This document shows, piece by piece, positions 7,154 to 14,482 of a stretch of 20,650 nt of DNA. The DNA lies in the NCBI GenBank assembly GCA_946612185.1, contig CAMOEP010000004.1, forward strand, positions 1-20,650. Direction: 5' to 3'. This DNA comes from an uncultured Ruminococcus sp. Lineage in GTDB: Bacteria; Bacillota; Clostridia; Oscillospirales; Ruminococcaceae. The translations under genes and the position numbers were made by a program. The notes beneath the pieces were generated by a model. That model did not search any database and was not told the origin of the DNA. It saw only the letters and a list, made by a program, of their open reading frames with translations. The stretch's first letter is position 1. Each line of letters opens with the position of its first letter.

Positions 7154-8933
7154 AAAAAACTGGTTTGGCTTGATGCTTGGATACGCCGAGGGCAGTAAGT
7201 CCACACTTATCGGCTCGGTAGTATTATCCATAATAAGTGTTACCAGTGGTATATTCCCGTACTACTGTATGTACAGGATAATCGACGCATTCGTACAGGG
7301 AAATGTAACAAAGAGCTATGTAATGGGCTGGTGTCTGGCGGCACTTATCGCCTTTGCTCTGAACGTGCTGGGCTTTGGTCTTTCCACAGGACTTTCTCAT
7401 CTTGCAGCATTCGAGGTACTTGCCGGACTGAGAAAGCGTGTGGCAGACCGCTTCATGCACGCTCCTCTTGGAACAGTACAGAACCATTCTATCGGTGAGA
7501 TAAAGAACATCATCGTAGACAAGATAGACAACATCGAGCCGCCCCTTGCACATATGGTACCTGAGGGAGCAGGACATATCGTAGTGCCTGTCGTGAGCAT
7601 TATCTCCCTTTGCATCATCGACTGGCGGCTTGCCCTTGCGTCACTGGTAACATTCCCTGTAGCTATCGTTTGCATGGGACTCACCTTCAAGATAAGCGGC
7701 GAGAACTTCGACATCTACAACCGTTCAAATGCGCAGATGAACAGTACTATCGTTGAGTACATCGAGGGTATCGAGGTCATCAAGGCATTCGGCAGAGCGG
7801 GTGTATCCTATGAGAAGTACGCAGGTGCGATAAATGACTATAAGAAGTTCGTTATCAAGTGGCTCAGCTCCACATGGGTAACAATGAAGCTTGCCTTTGC
7901 GCTTTTCCCCTCCACAATGGTGGGAATCCTTCCTGTAGCGCTGGCACTTTGCAACGGCGGAAAGATAAGTGCCGCAGAAGCAGCGCTGGCAGTAATGCTC
8001 TCACTGTCAATGGTAGGTTCACTGGCAAAGCTGGAGGTATTCTCCGAGAATATGCGTCAGCTTAAAAATACCGTAAACGAACTCCAGACATACCTTGAAA
8101 TGGAGGAGCTTCCTGAGCCTGCAAACAAGGCATCTGTAAGCAGCTATGATGTGAAGATAAGCGGCATCAGATTCTCCTACACAGGCGATGAGAAGGACGA
8201 AGTACTCCACGGTGTAGACCTTGACCTTCCCCAGGGCAGCTTTACCGCAGTCGTAGGCCCGTCAGGAGGCGGTAAGTCCACTGTAGCAAAGCTTCTGGCG
8301 AGATTCTGGGACGTATCCTCCGGAAGTATCACTATCGGCGGCGTGAACGTAAAGAATATGCCCCTTTCACAGCTTGCAGACATGGTAAGCTTCGTGGCAC
8401 AGGATAACTTCCTTTTCAGAACATCTATCCTTGAAAATATCCGTCTGGGAAATCCTTCCGCAACTGACGAGGAGGTTATCGAAGCAGCCCGTGCAGCCCA
8501 GTGTGAGGACTTCATCAAGAAACTGCCCCAGGGCTATGATACACCAGCCGGTGAAGCAGGTAAGCGGCTTTCCGGCGGTGAGAAGCAGCGTATCGCTATC
8601 GCCCGAATGATACTGAAAAATTCACCTATCGTAATACTCGACGAGGCAACAGCCTTCACCGACCCCGAAAACGAGGACAAGATACAGCAGAGTATCGCAG
8701 CACTCACCAAGGGCAAGACCCTGCTCGTTATCGCCCACAGACTTTCGACTATCCGCAGCGCTGACAATATCGTACTTCTGAAAAAGGGACAGATAATCGC
8801 ATCTGGTACTCAGGAGGAAATGCTTGAAAACAGCCCGCTTTACAAGTCCATGTGGCTGACACATATCGGTGCGAAGAACTGGTCAGTTTCATCGTCCGAG
8901 AAGGAGGGTAATAACAATGTTCAGAACGCTTAA
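7143..8933 (+). CDS. ABC half-transporter (membrane + ATPase), YbtP/YbtQ/IrtAB-like, first subunit
   Basis: Type IV ABC half-transporter of 596 residues: membrane domain about 1-310 with six predicted helices, ATPase domain about 335-575. ATPase motifs: Walker A GPSGGGKS (372-379), Q-loop Gln 420, signature RLSGGEKQR (475-483), Walker B IVILDEAT (496-503), H-loop His 532. The D-loop text ATAFTDPENE is the variant found in metallophore importers with an exporter fold (YbtPQ, IrtAB), where 'ATAFADPENE' is common, rather than the usual ATSALD of exporters. It overlaps the AraC gene by 11 bp and the second half-transporter by 17 bp, so the two halves probably form a heterodimer. AGGTGA lies 6 nt upstream of the start. 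Export of the peptide is the main alternative to import. Confidence 0.88.
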   Translation: MKNEKNWFGLMLGYAEGSKSTLIGSVVLSIISVTSGIFPYYCMYRIIDAFVQGNVTKSYVMGWCLAALIAFALNVLGFGLSTGLSHLAAFEVLAGLRKRVADRFMHAPLGTVQNHSIGEIKNIIVDKIDNIEPPLAHMVPEGAGHIVVPVVSIISLCIIDWRLALASLVTFPVAIVCMGLTFKISGENFDIYNRSNAQMNSTIVEYIEGIEVIKAFGRAGVSYEKYAGAINDYKKFVIKWLSSTWVTMKLAFALFPSTMVGILPVALALCNGGKISAAEAALAVMLSLSMVGSLAKLEVFSENMRQLKNTVNELQTYLEMEELPEPANKASVSSYDVKISGIRFSYTGDEKDEVLHGVDLDLPQGSFTAVVGPSGGGKSTVAKLLARFWDVSSGSITIGGVNVKNMPLSQLADMVSFVAQDNFLFRTSILENIRLGNPSATDEEVIEAARAAQCEDFIKKLPQGYDTPAGEAGKRLSGGEKQRIAIARMILKNSPIVILDEATAFTDPENEDKIQQSIAALTKGKTLLVIAHRLSTIRSADNIVLLKKGQIIASGTQEEMLENSPLYKSMWLTHIGAKNWSVSSSEKEGNNNVQNA

Positions 8934-10665
8934 ACGTATAATCGACTGGTGCGGAGATTTCAAGAAAAATCTCTATATCGGATTTGTATTTTCATTCTTC
9001 TCCCACTGGTTCGCAGCAATGCCGGTAATGGTGGCAGCGTACACCATAAATATGCTGGTGGAAAAGGAGAAGAACGGTACAGATTTCGATAAGAAGTGGA
9101 TATGGATAAGCCTTGTGGTACTTATCGCACTGGTACTTCTCCGCTTCCTTTTCGACTACATCAAGGCAAGATTCCACGAAACTATCAGCTATGAGCTTGT
9201 AGCCCGTGACAGAATAGCCGTAGGTGACGCACTCAAGCGAGTATCCCTGGGTTACTTCCAGCAGAAGAATACCGGTAGTATCCTCTCCTCAATAACCACC
9301 GGTCTTAATACCCTTGAAAATATGGGTATCAGAATGACAGATACCTTTATCGGCGGCTATCTGAACTTCGTGGTAATATTACTTTGCCTGCTGTTTGTAA
9401 AGCCTGCCATAGCACTTATTGCAATTGCGGCAGCAGCACTTTCATTCGTGTTCCTGCTGATGATATCCCACTACAGTACAAAGAATGCACCTGTTGAAAC
9501 TGAGTCGAACAAAGACCTTACCGGCGCAGCACTGGAGTACGCAAGAGGACTTTCAGTAGTAAAGTCATTCGGACAGGGCGGCGCATCAATGTCAGCAATG
9601 GATAAGGCTATCATCGACAGCAAGAATATCCACCTGAAAGTTGAGTGGGGATTCATTCCCTCCAACTGCCTCCACCTTTTCGCTCTCAAATGCGGAACAG
9701 TATGCATCGCCCTTGCGTCCTGCCTGTTCTGCATGGCAGGAAAACTTGACTTCTCCTATATGCTCATGTTCATATTCTTCTCCTTCGGAATATTTGCAAG
9801 CCTTGAGCCTATCAGTGACAGCGCACATATTCTTGGCGTTATCTCCGATGCATTTGACCAGCTTGACGCACTGAAAGAGGACAACATGATCGACAAGGAC
9901 GGCAAGGACATTCCACTTGACCACTTTGATATCAGCTTCAAGAACGTTGAATTCGGCTACGATACCAGAAAGATACTGAAAAACGTAAGCTTTGACATTC
10001 CCGAAAAGACAAGTACTGCTATCGTAGGCCCGTCCGGTTCAGGTAAGACTACAATATGCAGTCTGCTTGCAAGATTCTACGATGTAAACAGCGGAAGCAT
10101 CACCGTAGGCGGCAACGACATCAGAACCATGACCTGCGACAGCCTGCTGAAAAACATCTCAATGGTTTTCCAGAACGTGTACCTGTTCAATGATACTATC
10201 AGGAACAATATCAAGTTCGGAAACCCCAACGCAACCGAGGAGGATATGATATCCGCAGCGAAAAAGGCGTGCTGCCACGACTTCATCATGGCGCTGCCTG
10301 AGGGATACGATACAGTTATCGGTGAAGGCGGCGGAACGCTTTCCGGCGGTGAGAAGCAGAGAATATCCATTGCCAGAGCGATACTGAAGGATTCGCCTAT
10401 CATCATTCTTGACGAAGCGACCGCAAGTATCGACCCTGAGAACGAGCATCTTATCCAGAACGCTATCTCAGAGCTGACCCACGGCAAGACCATTATCACC
10501 ATCGCTCACCGACTTGCAACTATCGAAAATGCCGACCAGATACTCGTTATCGAGGACGGCAAACTTATCCAGAAGGGTACTCATAAGGAACTTATGAAGC
10601 AGGAAGGCGTTTACCGCAGATTCATCGGTATCCGCCAGCACGCTGAAAACTGGAGCATCAACTGA
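8917..10665 (+). CDS. ABC half-transporter (membrane + ATPase), YbtP/YbtQ/IrtAB-like, second subunit
   Basis: Partner of the preceding half-transporter. The start at 8917 (MFRTLKRIIDW) is supported by AAGGAGG (8901-8907) 9 nt upstream and by alignment with its sister; an in-frame start at 8869 would add 16 basic residues inside the upstream gene and is not favoured. The 582 residues comprise a membrane domain (about 1-310) and an ATPase domain (about 335-575): Walker A GPSGSGKT (371-378), Q-loop Gln 419, signature TLSGGEKQR (474-482), Walker B IIILDEAT (495-502), H-loop His 531. The D-loop ATASIDPENE again carries the DPENE feature. Both ATP sites look catalytically complete. A strong terminator follows 14 bp after the stop, so this is the last gene of the operon. 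Confidence 0.88.
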   Translation: MFRTLKRIIDWCGDFKKNLYIGFVFSFFSHWFAAMPVMVAAYTINMLVEKEKNGTDFDKKWIWISLVVLIALVLLRFLFDYIKARFHETISYELVARDRIAVGDALKRVSLGYFQQKNTGSILSSITTGLNTLENMGIRMTDTFIGGYLNFVVILLCLLFVKPAIALIAIAAAALSFVFLLMISHYSTKNAPVETESNKDLTGAALEYARGLSVVKSFGQGGASMSAMDKAIIDSKNIHLKVEWGFIPSNCLHLFALKCGTVCIALASCLFCMAGKLDFSYMLMFIFFSFGIFASLEPISDSAHILGVISDAFDQLDALKEDNMIDKDGKDIPLDHFDISFKNVEFGYDTRKILKNVSFDIPEKTSTAIVGPSGSGKTTICSLLARFYDVNSGSITVGGNDIRTMTCDSLLKNISMVFQNVYLFNDTIRNNIKFGNPNATEEDMISAAKKACCHDFIMALPEGYDTVIGEGGGTLSGGEKQRISIARAILKDSPIIILDEATASIDPENEHLIQNAISELTHGKTIITIAHRLATIENADQILVIEDGKLIQKGTHKELMKQEGVYRRFIGIRQHAENWSIN

Positions 10666-10679
10666 TACACTTAAAAAAC

Positions 10680-10724
10680 GACCTGCTGTGCATTTCAAAA
10701 CGGTGCGCAGCAGGTCATTTTTAT
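10680..10724 (+). terminator. Rho-independent terminator of the transport operon
   Basis: GACCTGCTG plus TGCA (10680-10692) pairs with TGCG plus CAGCAGGTC (10704-10716), a 13-bp stem with one wobble and an 11-nt loop, followed by ATTTTTAT. It is preceded by a run of six A, so it may also act weakly on the opposite strand. Confidence 0.9.
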
Positions 10725-10740
10725 AGATTGTGCAGCGATG

Positions 10741-10780
10741 AAAAAACCTGCCCGATACAATTTACCAGGGCAGGTCTTTT
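10741..10780 (-). terminator. Terminator of the GH5 cellulase gene (possibly bidirectional)
   Basis: ACCTGCCC (10746-10753) and GGGCAGGT (10768-10775) form a perfect 8-bp stem. On the - strand the stem is followed by six T (complement of 10741-10746); on the + strand it is followed by TCTTTT. It sits 33 bp past the stop of the cellulase gene and back to back with the + strand operon terminator. Confidence 0.85.
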
Positions 10781-10812
10781 GGGAAGTATGGTAGAGATGG
10801 GAAATTAGCTTA

Positions 10813-12156
10813 TTAGTGGGAAAGAGCAACAAGTCCACGAAGTTCAGCAAAGTCGAAAACGGTGATCTTGCCGTCCTGATCGACATCGCAAAGCTGGGGA
10901 TCATCAATGCTTCCGCAGCCTAAGAGGTACTTGGAGAGAACCACCAGATCAGCGGAATTTATGGTATTATCGCCGTTAACATCGCCTGCTGCGGGAACAG
11001 GGGGGAGCGACTCAGCAGGGCGGTACTTGTCACGCAGAGCGATGAACTGGTCGTGGAGGGTCTGGTCGGTCATTTTACCGGACTTGCGGTCGTAGTGCAG
11101 GTCAGTGGTGTCCCAGAGGACAGGGCAGATGCCGTCCCTTGAAAGTGCAGCCTCGCAGACAGAGGACAGGTACTTCTGGACAGACTCCAGCTCCTTGCCC
11201 TTGCGGGGACAGCCGTACTCACCGATTATCACCGGCACTCCCTTGCTTGAATATGTATTTGCAAGCATATCGAAGTAGCGGTTCAGTTCAGCAATATCCG
11301 AATCAGTGCCCCAGGTGGTGCGGTTCTTAGCCCAGCTTGCGTCCTCCTCAAGGATAGCGAAAGGCGAAGGTGTATAATAGTGAACTGACAGCGCACATCT
11401 TCCGGCAGGGTCATCAGGCATCACAAAGCGGGAATCACAAGTCTTGGTGATGTCGGTGTTGTAGCCGGAGATAAGCAGGTGACGCTGCTCATTATTACCG
11501 CCGGAATTTCTTACGATATTGACGAAAGTCTGGTTTACTTCATTGGTGTAGGTGTAGCACTGGTTCTCGTCAACTTTCCAGTTGCCCAGTTCCTCGTTCT
11601 GTGCCTCGAACATCAGCTTGTCGCCGTAGTCCTTGAATTCCTCGCTGATCTGCTGCCAGATAGCGGAGTACTTCTTCATCACCTCGTCGTGCTGAGAGGG
11701 GAGGTTTTCCAGCCAGCCGCCGTCCCAGTGGAGGTTCACGATAACGTACATACCGTCGTCAAGCGCCCAGTCGATGACCTGGCGGACACGGGCTTTGTAA
11801 GCGTCGCTGATGGTATAATTACCGTCGCTGCTCATAAGGTTCGACCACGCCACGGGAACACGCAGAACGCCGAATCCTTCGTCTGCATAGCCCTTTATAG
11901 TTCCTTCGGTAATGGTGGGGCTGCCCCAGGCAGTTTCGTAGGAGTTAGGAGTACCGTCGCCCCACTGAGCGATCCAGTCGCCGCAGGACTCAAAGGTATT
12001 ACCCAGGTTGATTCCGATACCCATATCCTTAACGATATCCATAGTTGACATATTGCGCATAGTACCGCCATTTGCGGCGTTTGCAGCCACAGGAGCAGGC
12101 ATCGCTGCTGTGCAGAGTGCAGCGGCTGCAAATGCGGCTAAAAGTTTACTGTTCAT
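10813..12156 (-). CDS. Secreted GH5 endoglucanase with C-terminal type I dockerin
   Basis: Predicted to cleave beta-1,4-glucan (cellulose or related glucan or xyloglucan) outside the cell. The 447 residues are: signal peptide (about 1-28, hydrophobic core then AANA), GH5 catalytic domain (about 35-378), a short Pro-rich linker (SLPPVP) and a dockerin (391-443). Catalytic residues are recognisable: acid/base Glu 188 in EAQNE, nucleophile Glu 313 in IIGEYG, supported by IGINLGNT (47-54), RVPVAW (99-104), NLHWDGGW (141-148) and HYYTP (259-263). The overall pattern suggests subfamily GH5_4. The dockerin has two calcium-loop repeats, GDVNGDNTINSADL (391-404) and CDVDQDGKITVFDF (423-436), so the enzyme should bind a cohesin of a cellulosome or cell-surface scaffold. 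GGGAGG lies 8 nt before the start, and the gene has its own promoter and terminator. Confidence 0.94.
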   Translation of the reverse strand: MNSKLLAAFAAAALCTAAMPAPVAANAANGGTMRNMSTMDIVKDMGIGINLGNTFESCGDWIAQWGDGTPNSYETAWGSPTITEGTIKGYADEGFGVLRVPVAWSNLMSSDGNYTISDAYKARVRQVIDWALDDGMYVIVNLHWDGGWLENLPSQHDEVMKKYSAIWQQISEEFKDYGDKLMFEAQNEELGNWKVDENQCYTYTNEVNQTFVNIVRNSGGNNEQRHLLISGYNTDITKTCDSRFVMPDDPAGRCALSVHYYTPSPFAILEEDASWAKNRTTWGTDSDIAELNRYFDMLANTYSSKGVPVIIGEYGCPRKGKELESVQKYLSSVCEAALSRDGICPVLWDTTDLHYDRKSGKMTDQTLHDQFIALRDKYRPAESLPPVPAAGDVNGDNTINSADLVVLSKYLLGCGSIDDPQLCDVDQDGKITVFDFAELRGLVALSH

Positions 12157-12200
12157 ATCTGATTCCTCCCTTAAAGGACGTTTCCTTTTTCACTGAAAAC

Positions 12201-12229
12201 ATTATAGCAGATGCGGAAGGTATTTTCAA
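12201..12229 (-). promoter_or_regulatory. Promoter of the GH5 cellulase gene
   Basis: Reading the - strand: TTGAAA (12229-12224), 17-bp spacer, TATAAT (12206-12201). The start codon is about 45 bp further on. Farther upstream a short inverted repeat, GTACA (12250-12254) and TGTAC (12265-12269), could be part of its control. Confidence 0.85.
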
Positions 12230-12289
12230 TAATTAAAAGTATCGGATTTGTACACTTTATGAGATGTACGCAAAGAGGTATATCAGATA

Positions 12290-12318
12290 ATTGCATAATA
12301 AGGTTCATTATATGCAAT
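12290..12318. promoter_or_regulatory. Inverted-repeat operator candidate between divergent cellulase and regulator promoters
   Basis: ATTGCATA (12290-12297) and TATGCAAT (12311-12318) are perfect 8-bp inverted arms with centres 21 bp apart, two helical turns. The site ends 7 bp before the -35 of the regulator gene and about 60 bp upstream of the cellulase -35, a position from which one factor could control both genes. The neighbouring LacI/AraC hybrid regulator is the natural candidate, by inference. Confidence 0.5.
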
Positions 12319-12325
12319 AAAACTC

Positions 12326-12354
12326 TTGAAAATCAGTGAGGGATATGTTACAAT
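12326..12354 (+). promoter_or_regulatory. Promoter of the LacI/AraC hybrid regulator gene
   Basis: TTGAAA (12326-12331), 17-bp spacer, TACAAT (12349-12354), one mismatch from consensus in the -10. Transcription would begin near 12361, only about 10 nt before the ATG at 12371. The -10 overlaps the in-frame ATG at 12353, so if this promoter is used that earlier ATG cannot be the start. Confidence 0.65.
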
Positions 12355-12370
12355 GAAATGGGGTGATGAT

Positions 12371-14095
12371 ATGAAAAAACCATTGATAGGCGTGATAATG
12401 TCTGACTGCTGCCGGGAAGCCTCTGCGCAGATGCTACAGGGCATGATATCACAGGCGTTTCTCTGCAAGTGTAATATAATAGTTATAGGCACATTCGGTG
12501 AACCCGGCTACCGTCCGCCGATCGAGAACCGGATCACTGATCTTATCGCATCAGGCGGATTTGACGGCTTTATCTATGACCGGAACTACTTCGCCGGGAC
12601 TATCGAGGAACAGCCTATCGACCGGGCACTGACGAGTACCGGCAGACCGGTAATGACCCTTGACAGCGGCGAACATAGGTATTTCAGCAATACCGTATCC
12701 CACGACTTTGAGGCGTTCAGCCGCCTTGCGGAGCATCTCATGACCGACCACGGCTACCGGCGGATATACTGCCTCACCGGTCAGGAGGGGACTATCCCGG
12801 CGGAGGAGCGTCTGCAAGCGTATGTGGACGCAATGAAGCGCCATAAACTGCCATTTGAGCCGTCCTGGTGCATATACGGAGACTTCTGGAAGAACTCCGC
12901 CTTTTCACTGGCACAAAGGCTTCTTTCCGGGGAACTTCCCATGCCGGAGGCGGTGATGTGCGGAAATGACACAATGGCAGACGTGCTTATTTCGGCGCTG
13001 GAAAATGGGGGAGTTCACGTTCCGGAACAGGTTGCAGTCACCGGCTATGACGGCAACTATTTCGGGGAACTTTCCGGGCAGATGATAACCACCTGGAAGA
13101 AGTCCGACGAGGAACTTGGTGCGCAGGCGCTCCACCGGCTATACAGCATCATTACCGGAAAGTACGGCAAGCGGCTGAGAGTACGTTCTGACGGGCTGCG
13201 AAAGGGCTGCACCTGCGGCTGCCGGAGTATACCGAGAGAGAGTTCGCTGCTTCGGCGGAGGAATCGTATGCAGGAGCGCTATTCTGCGCAGTTTTCCGGG
13301 TGTGATATGCTGCCGGCACTTATGGCATCGGACGACCTGTGTCAGCTTCTTGTGAACCTGAGCCGGTACACCTACCTGAACTACCGCTGGGCAAGACTGA
13401 GAATATTCCTGACGGACGAGTGCATCAAGGCAATGGAGGGAGATTCCGCTGACCTGAGTTATGCGCCGGGAAAGCGTGTGCGTGAAATGGCGTGGTTCGA
13501 CCACGACCGCAAGGACAGGCTGAACCCACGTCCACTGAGGGCGGAGGGAATACCGGAGCGACTTAGCGAGAATATGAGTTTCCCCACGGCTTACTACATC
13601 TCACACCTTAGCTGCGGCGAGGACTTTTTCGGATATATCGCCATTTCTTTCGGCAAAGCGCCCATTACCTACGGCAGGTACTACATACCCTTCGTCCAGA
13701 ACATCAGCGCTGCATTGGAGCATTTGAAGTGGAAGTCACGGACGGTAGGGCGGCGGACGGATACCGCAGAACTGACCGCATTTTACATACTCATGAGCGA
13801 GATACGCCAGAACATGAAAAATGCCCCGGAACGGCAGTTCACTATAGACACACTTGCGGCGAAAGCAAGCGTTAGCCGGAGTTATTTTCAGAGAATGTAC
13901 AAGCGGTATTTTGGGGTGTCGCCAATGGCTGAACTGACGGAAATGCGCATAGAAAAAGCGAAAGGGCTGCTTCGTGGGACGGATAAGCCGGTGAACGCAG
14001 TAGCGGAGGAATGCGGCTATGAGAGTTACACCAGTTTTGTGCGTCAGTTCCGGAGCAAAGAGGGCATGACCCCATCAGCCTACCGATCAAGCTGA
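12371..14095 (+). CDS. Hybrid regulator: LacI-type sugar-binding domain, middle sensor-like domain, AraC DNA-binding domain
   Basis: Probable sugar-responsive regulator of the adjacent dockerin genes. The 574 residues have no signal peptide or membrane segment, so it is cytoplasmic. Residues about 3-280 form a periplasmic-binding-protein/LacI-type ligand domain, recognised by CGNDTMADVLISALENGG (197-214) followed by VPEQVAVTGYDG (217-228). A middle region (about 300-460) has a GAF-like feel (YRWARLRIFLTDE, FFGYIAISFG) but no confident family. The C-terminus (about 487-572) is an AraC domain with two helix-turn-helices: TIDTLAAKASVSRSYFQRMY (491-510) and NAVAEECGYESYTSFVRQF (542-560), ending GMTPSAYR. 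Start choice: 12371, preceded by GGTGAT and fitting the promoter; ATG 12353 (GAGGGA 9 nt upstream) is the alternative. The last two codons and stop lie at the edge of an inverted-repeat element. Confidence 0.85.
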   Translation: MKKPLIGVIMSDCCREASAQMLQGMISQAFLCKCNIIVIGTFGEPGYRPPIENRITDLIASGGFDGFIYDRNYFAGTIEEQPIDRALTSTGRPVMTLDSGEHRYFSNTVSHDFEAFSRLAEHLMTDHGYRRIYCLTGQEGTIPAEERLQAYVDAMKRHKLPFEPSWCIYGDFWKNSAFSLAQRLLSGELPMPEAVMCGNDTMADVLISALENGGVHVPEQVAVTGYDGNYFGELSGQMITTWKKSDEELGAQALHRLYSIITGKYGKRLRVRSDGLRKGCTCGCRSIPRESSLLRRRNRMQERYSAQFSGCDMLPALMASDDLCQLLVNLSRYTYLNYRWARLRIFLTDECIKAMEGDSADLSYAPGKRVREMAWFDHDRKDRLNPRPLRAEGIPERLSENMSFPTAYYISHLSCGEDFFGYIAISFGKAPITYGRYYIPFVQNISAALEHLKWKSRTVGRRTDTAELTAFYILMSEIRQNMKNAPERQFTIDTLAAKASVSRSYFQRMYKRYFGVSPMAELTEMRIEKAKGLLRGTDKPVNAVAEECGYESYTSFVRQFRSKEGMTPSAYRSS

Positions 14096-14482
14096 GCCAG
14101 CTTGACCGCACCCACGTTGTCGCTTGCCTGACGGCTCGCTTGCATTTGTAGAACATAACATTTTGCCGTCGCTCAACCGTGTTTTCAATGGTACTAAGTT
14201 CTATTCAATAACTTCGGTAAACTTCCAGTTTTTTAGTTCTACCGGAGAAATCCGTACTGATCGCCTGCTATGAAAAAACGGCACTATTGCGCCGTTCAGC
14301 CGTGTTTTGCCTGGTACAAAGTTCTCCGATAGAATTACAAAGTATCACATTTTCGTAATTCTAAATCAGAACTTAGTACCATTGAAAAGCGGGTTGAGCG
14401 ACGGCAAAAGTACCGTTTCTTAAATAGTAAGCAAGCGTAAGCGAGCGTCAACGTGATATGTGGTCAAGCTGACGCAGCTTGG
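14087..14482. repeat. 396-bp imperfect inverted-repeat (palindromic) element between convergent genes
   Basis: This non-coding stretch folds as one long nested hairpin. Outer arms (14087-14107 and 14462-14482) match at 18 of 21 positions, and each contains a small palindrome, CAAGCTG-3 nt-CAGCTTG. CACGTTG (14113-14119) pairs with CAACGTG (14449-14455). The core arms (14161-14202 and 14368-14409) match at 39 of 42 positions, the three differences forming one block. Further in, TTCTACCGGAGAA pairs with TTCTCCGATAGAA (one mismatch), and a central hairpin AACGGC (14277-14282) / GCCGTT (14291-14296) closes it. No transposase gene or clear target-site duplication is visible. The stop codons of both flanking genes lie inside its outer arms, so it also ends both transcripts or proteins. 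It could be a MITE or a large intergenic repeat acting as a two-way terminator. Confidence 0.85.

Noticed and set aside
8869..8916. N-terminal extension of the second half-transporter
   Set aside because: It lies inside the upstream gene, has no ribosome binding site, and adds basic residues that its sister protein lacks; AAGGAGG correctly precedes 8917.
11479..12048. 189-residue + strand frame antisense to the GH5 cellulase
   Set aside because: It mirrors codons of the catalytic domain, lacks a start signal and shows no domain; the - strand gene has catalytic residues, signal peptide, promoter and terminator.
12326..12370. Earlier TTG (12326) or ATG (12353) start for the hybrid regulator
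   Set aside because: The TTG is the promoter -35 and the ATG overlaps the -10. ATG 12353 does have a GAGGGA 9 nt upstream, so it is kept as an alternative if another promoter is used.
14161..14409. CRISPR array or IS element
   Set aside because: The repeats are two inverted arms, not regularly spaced direct repeats, and no transposase or cas gene is present.
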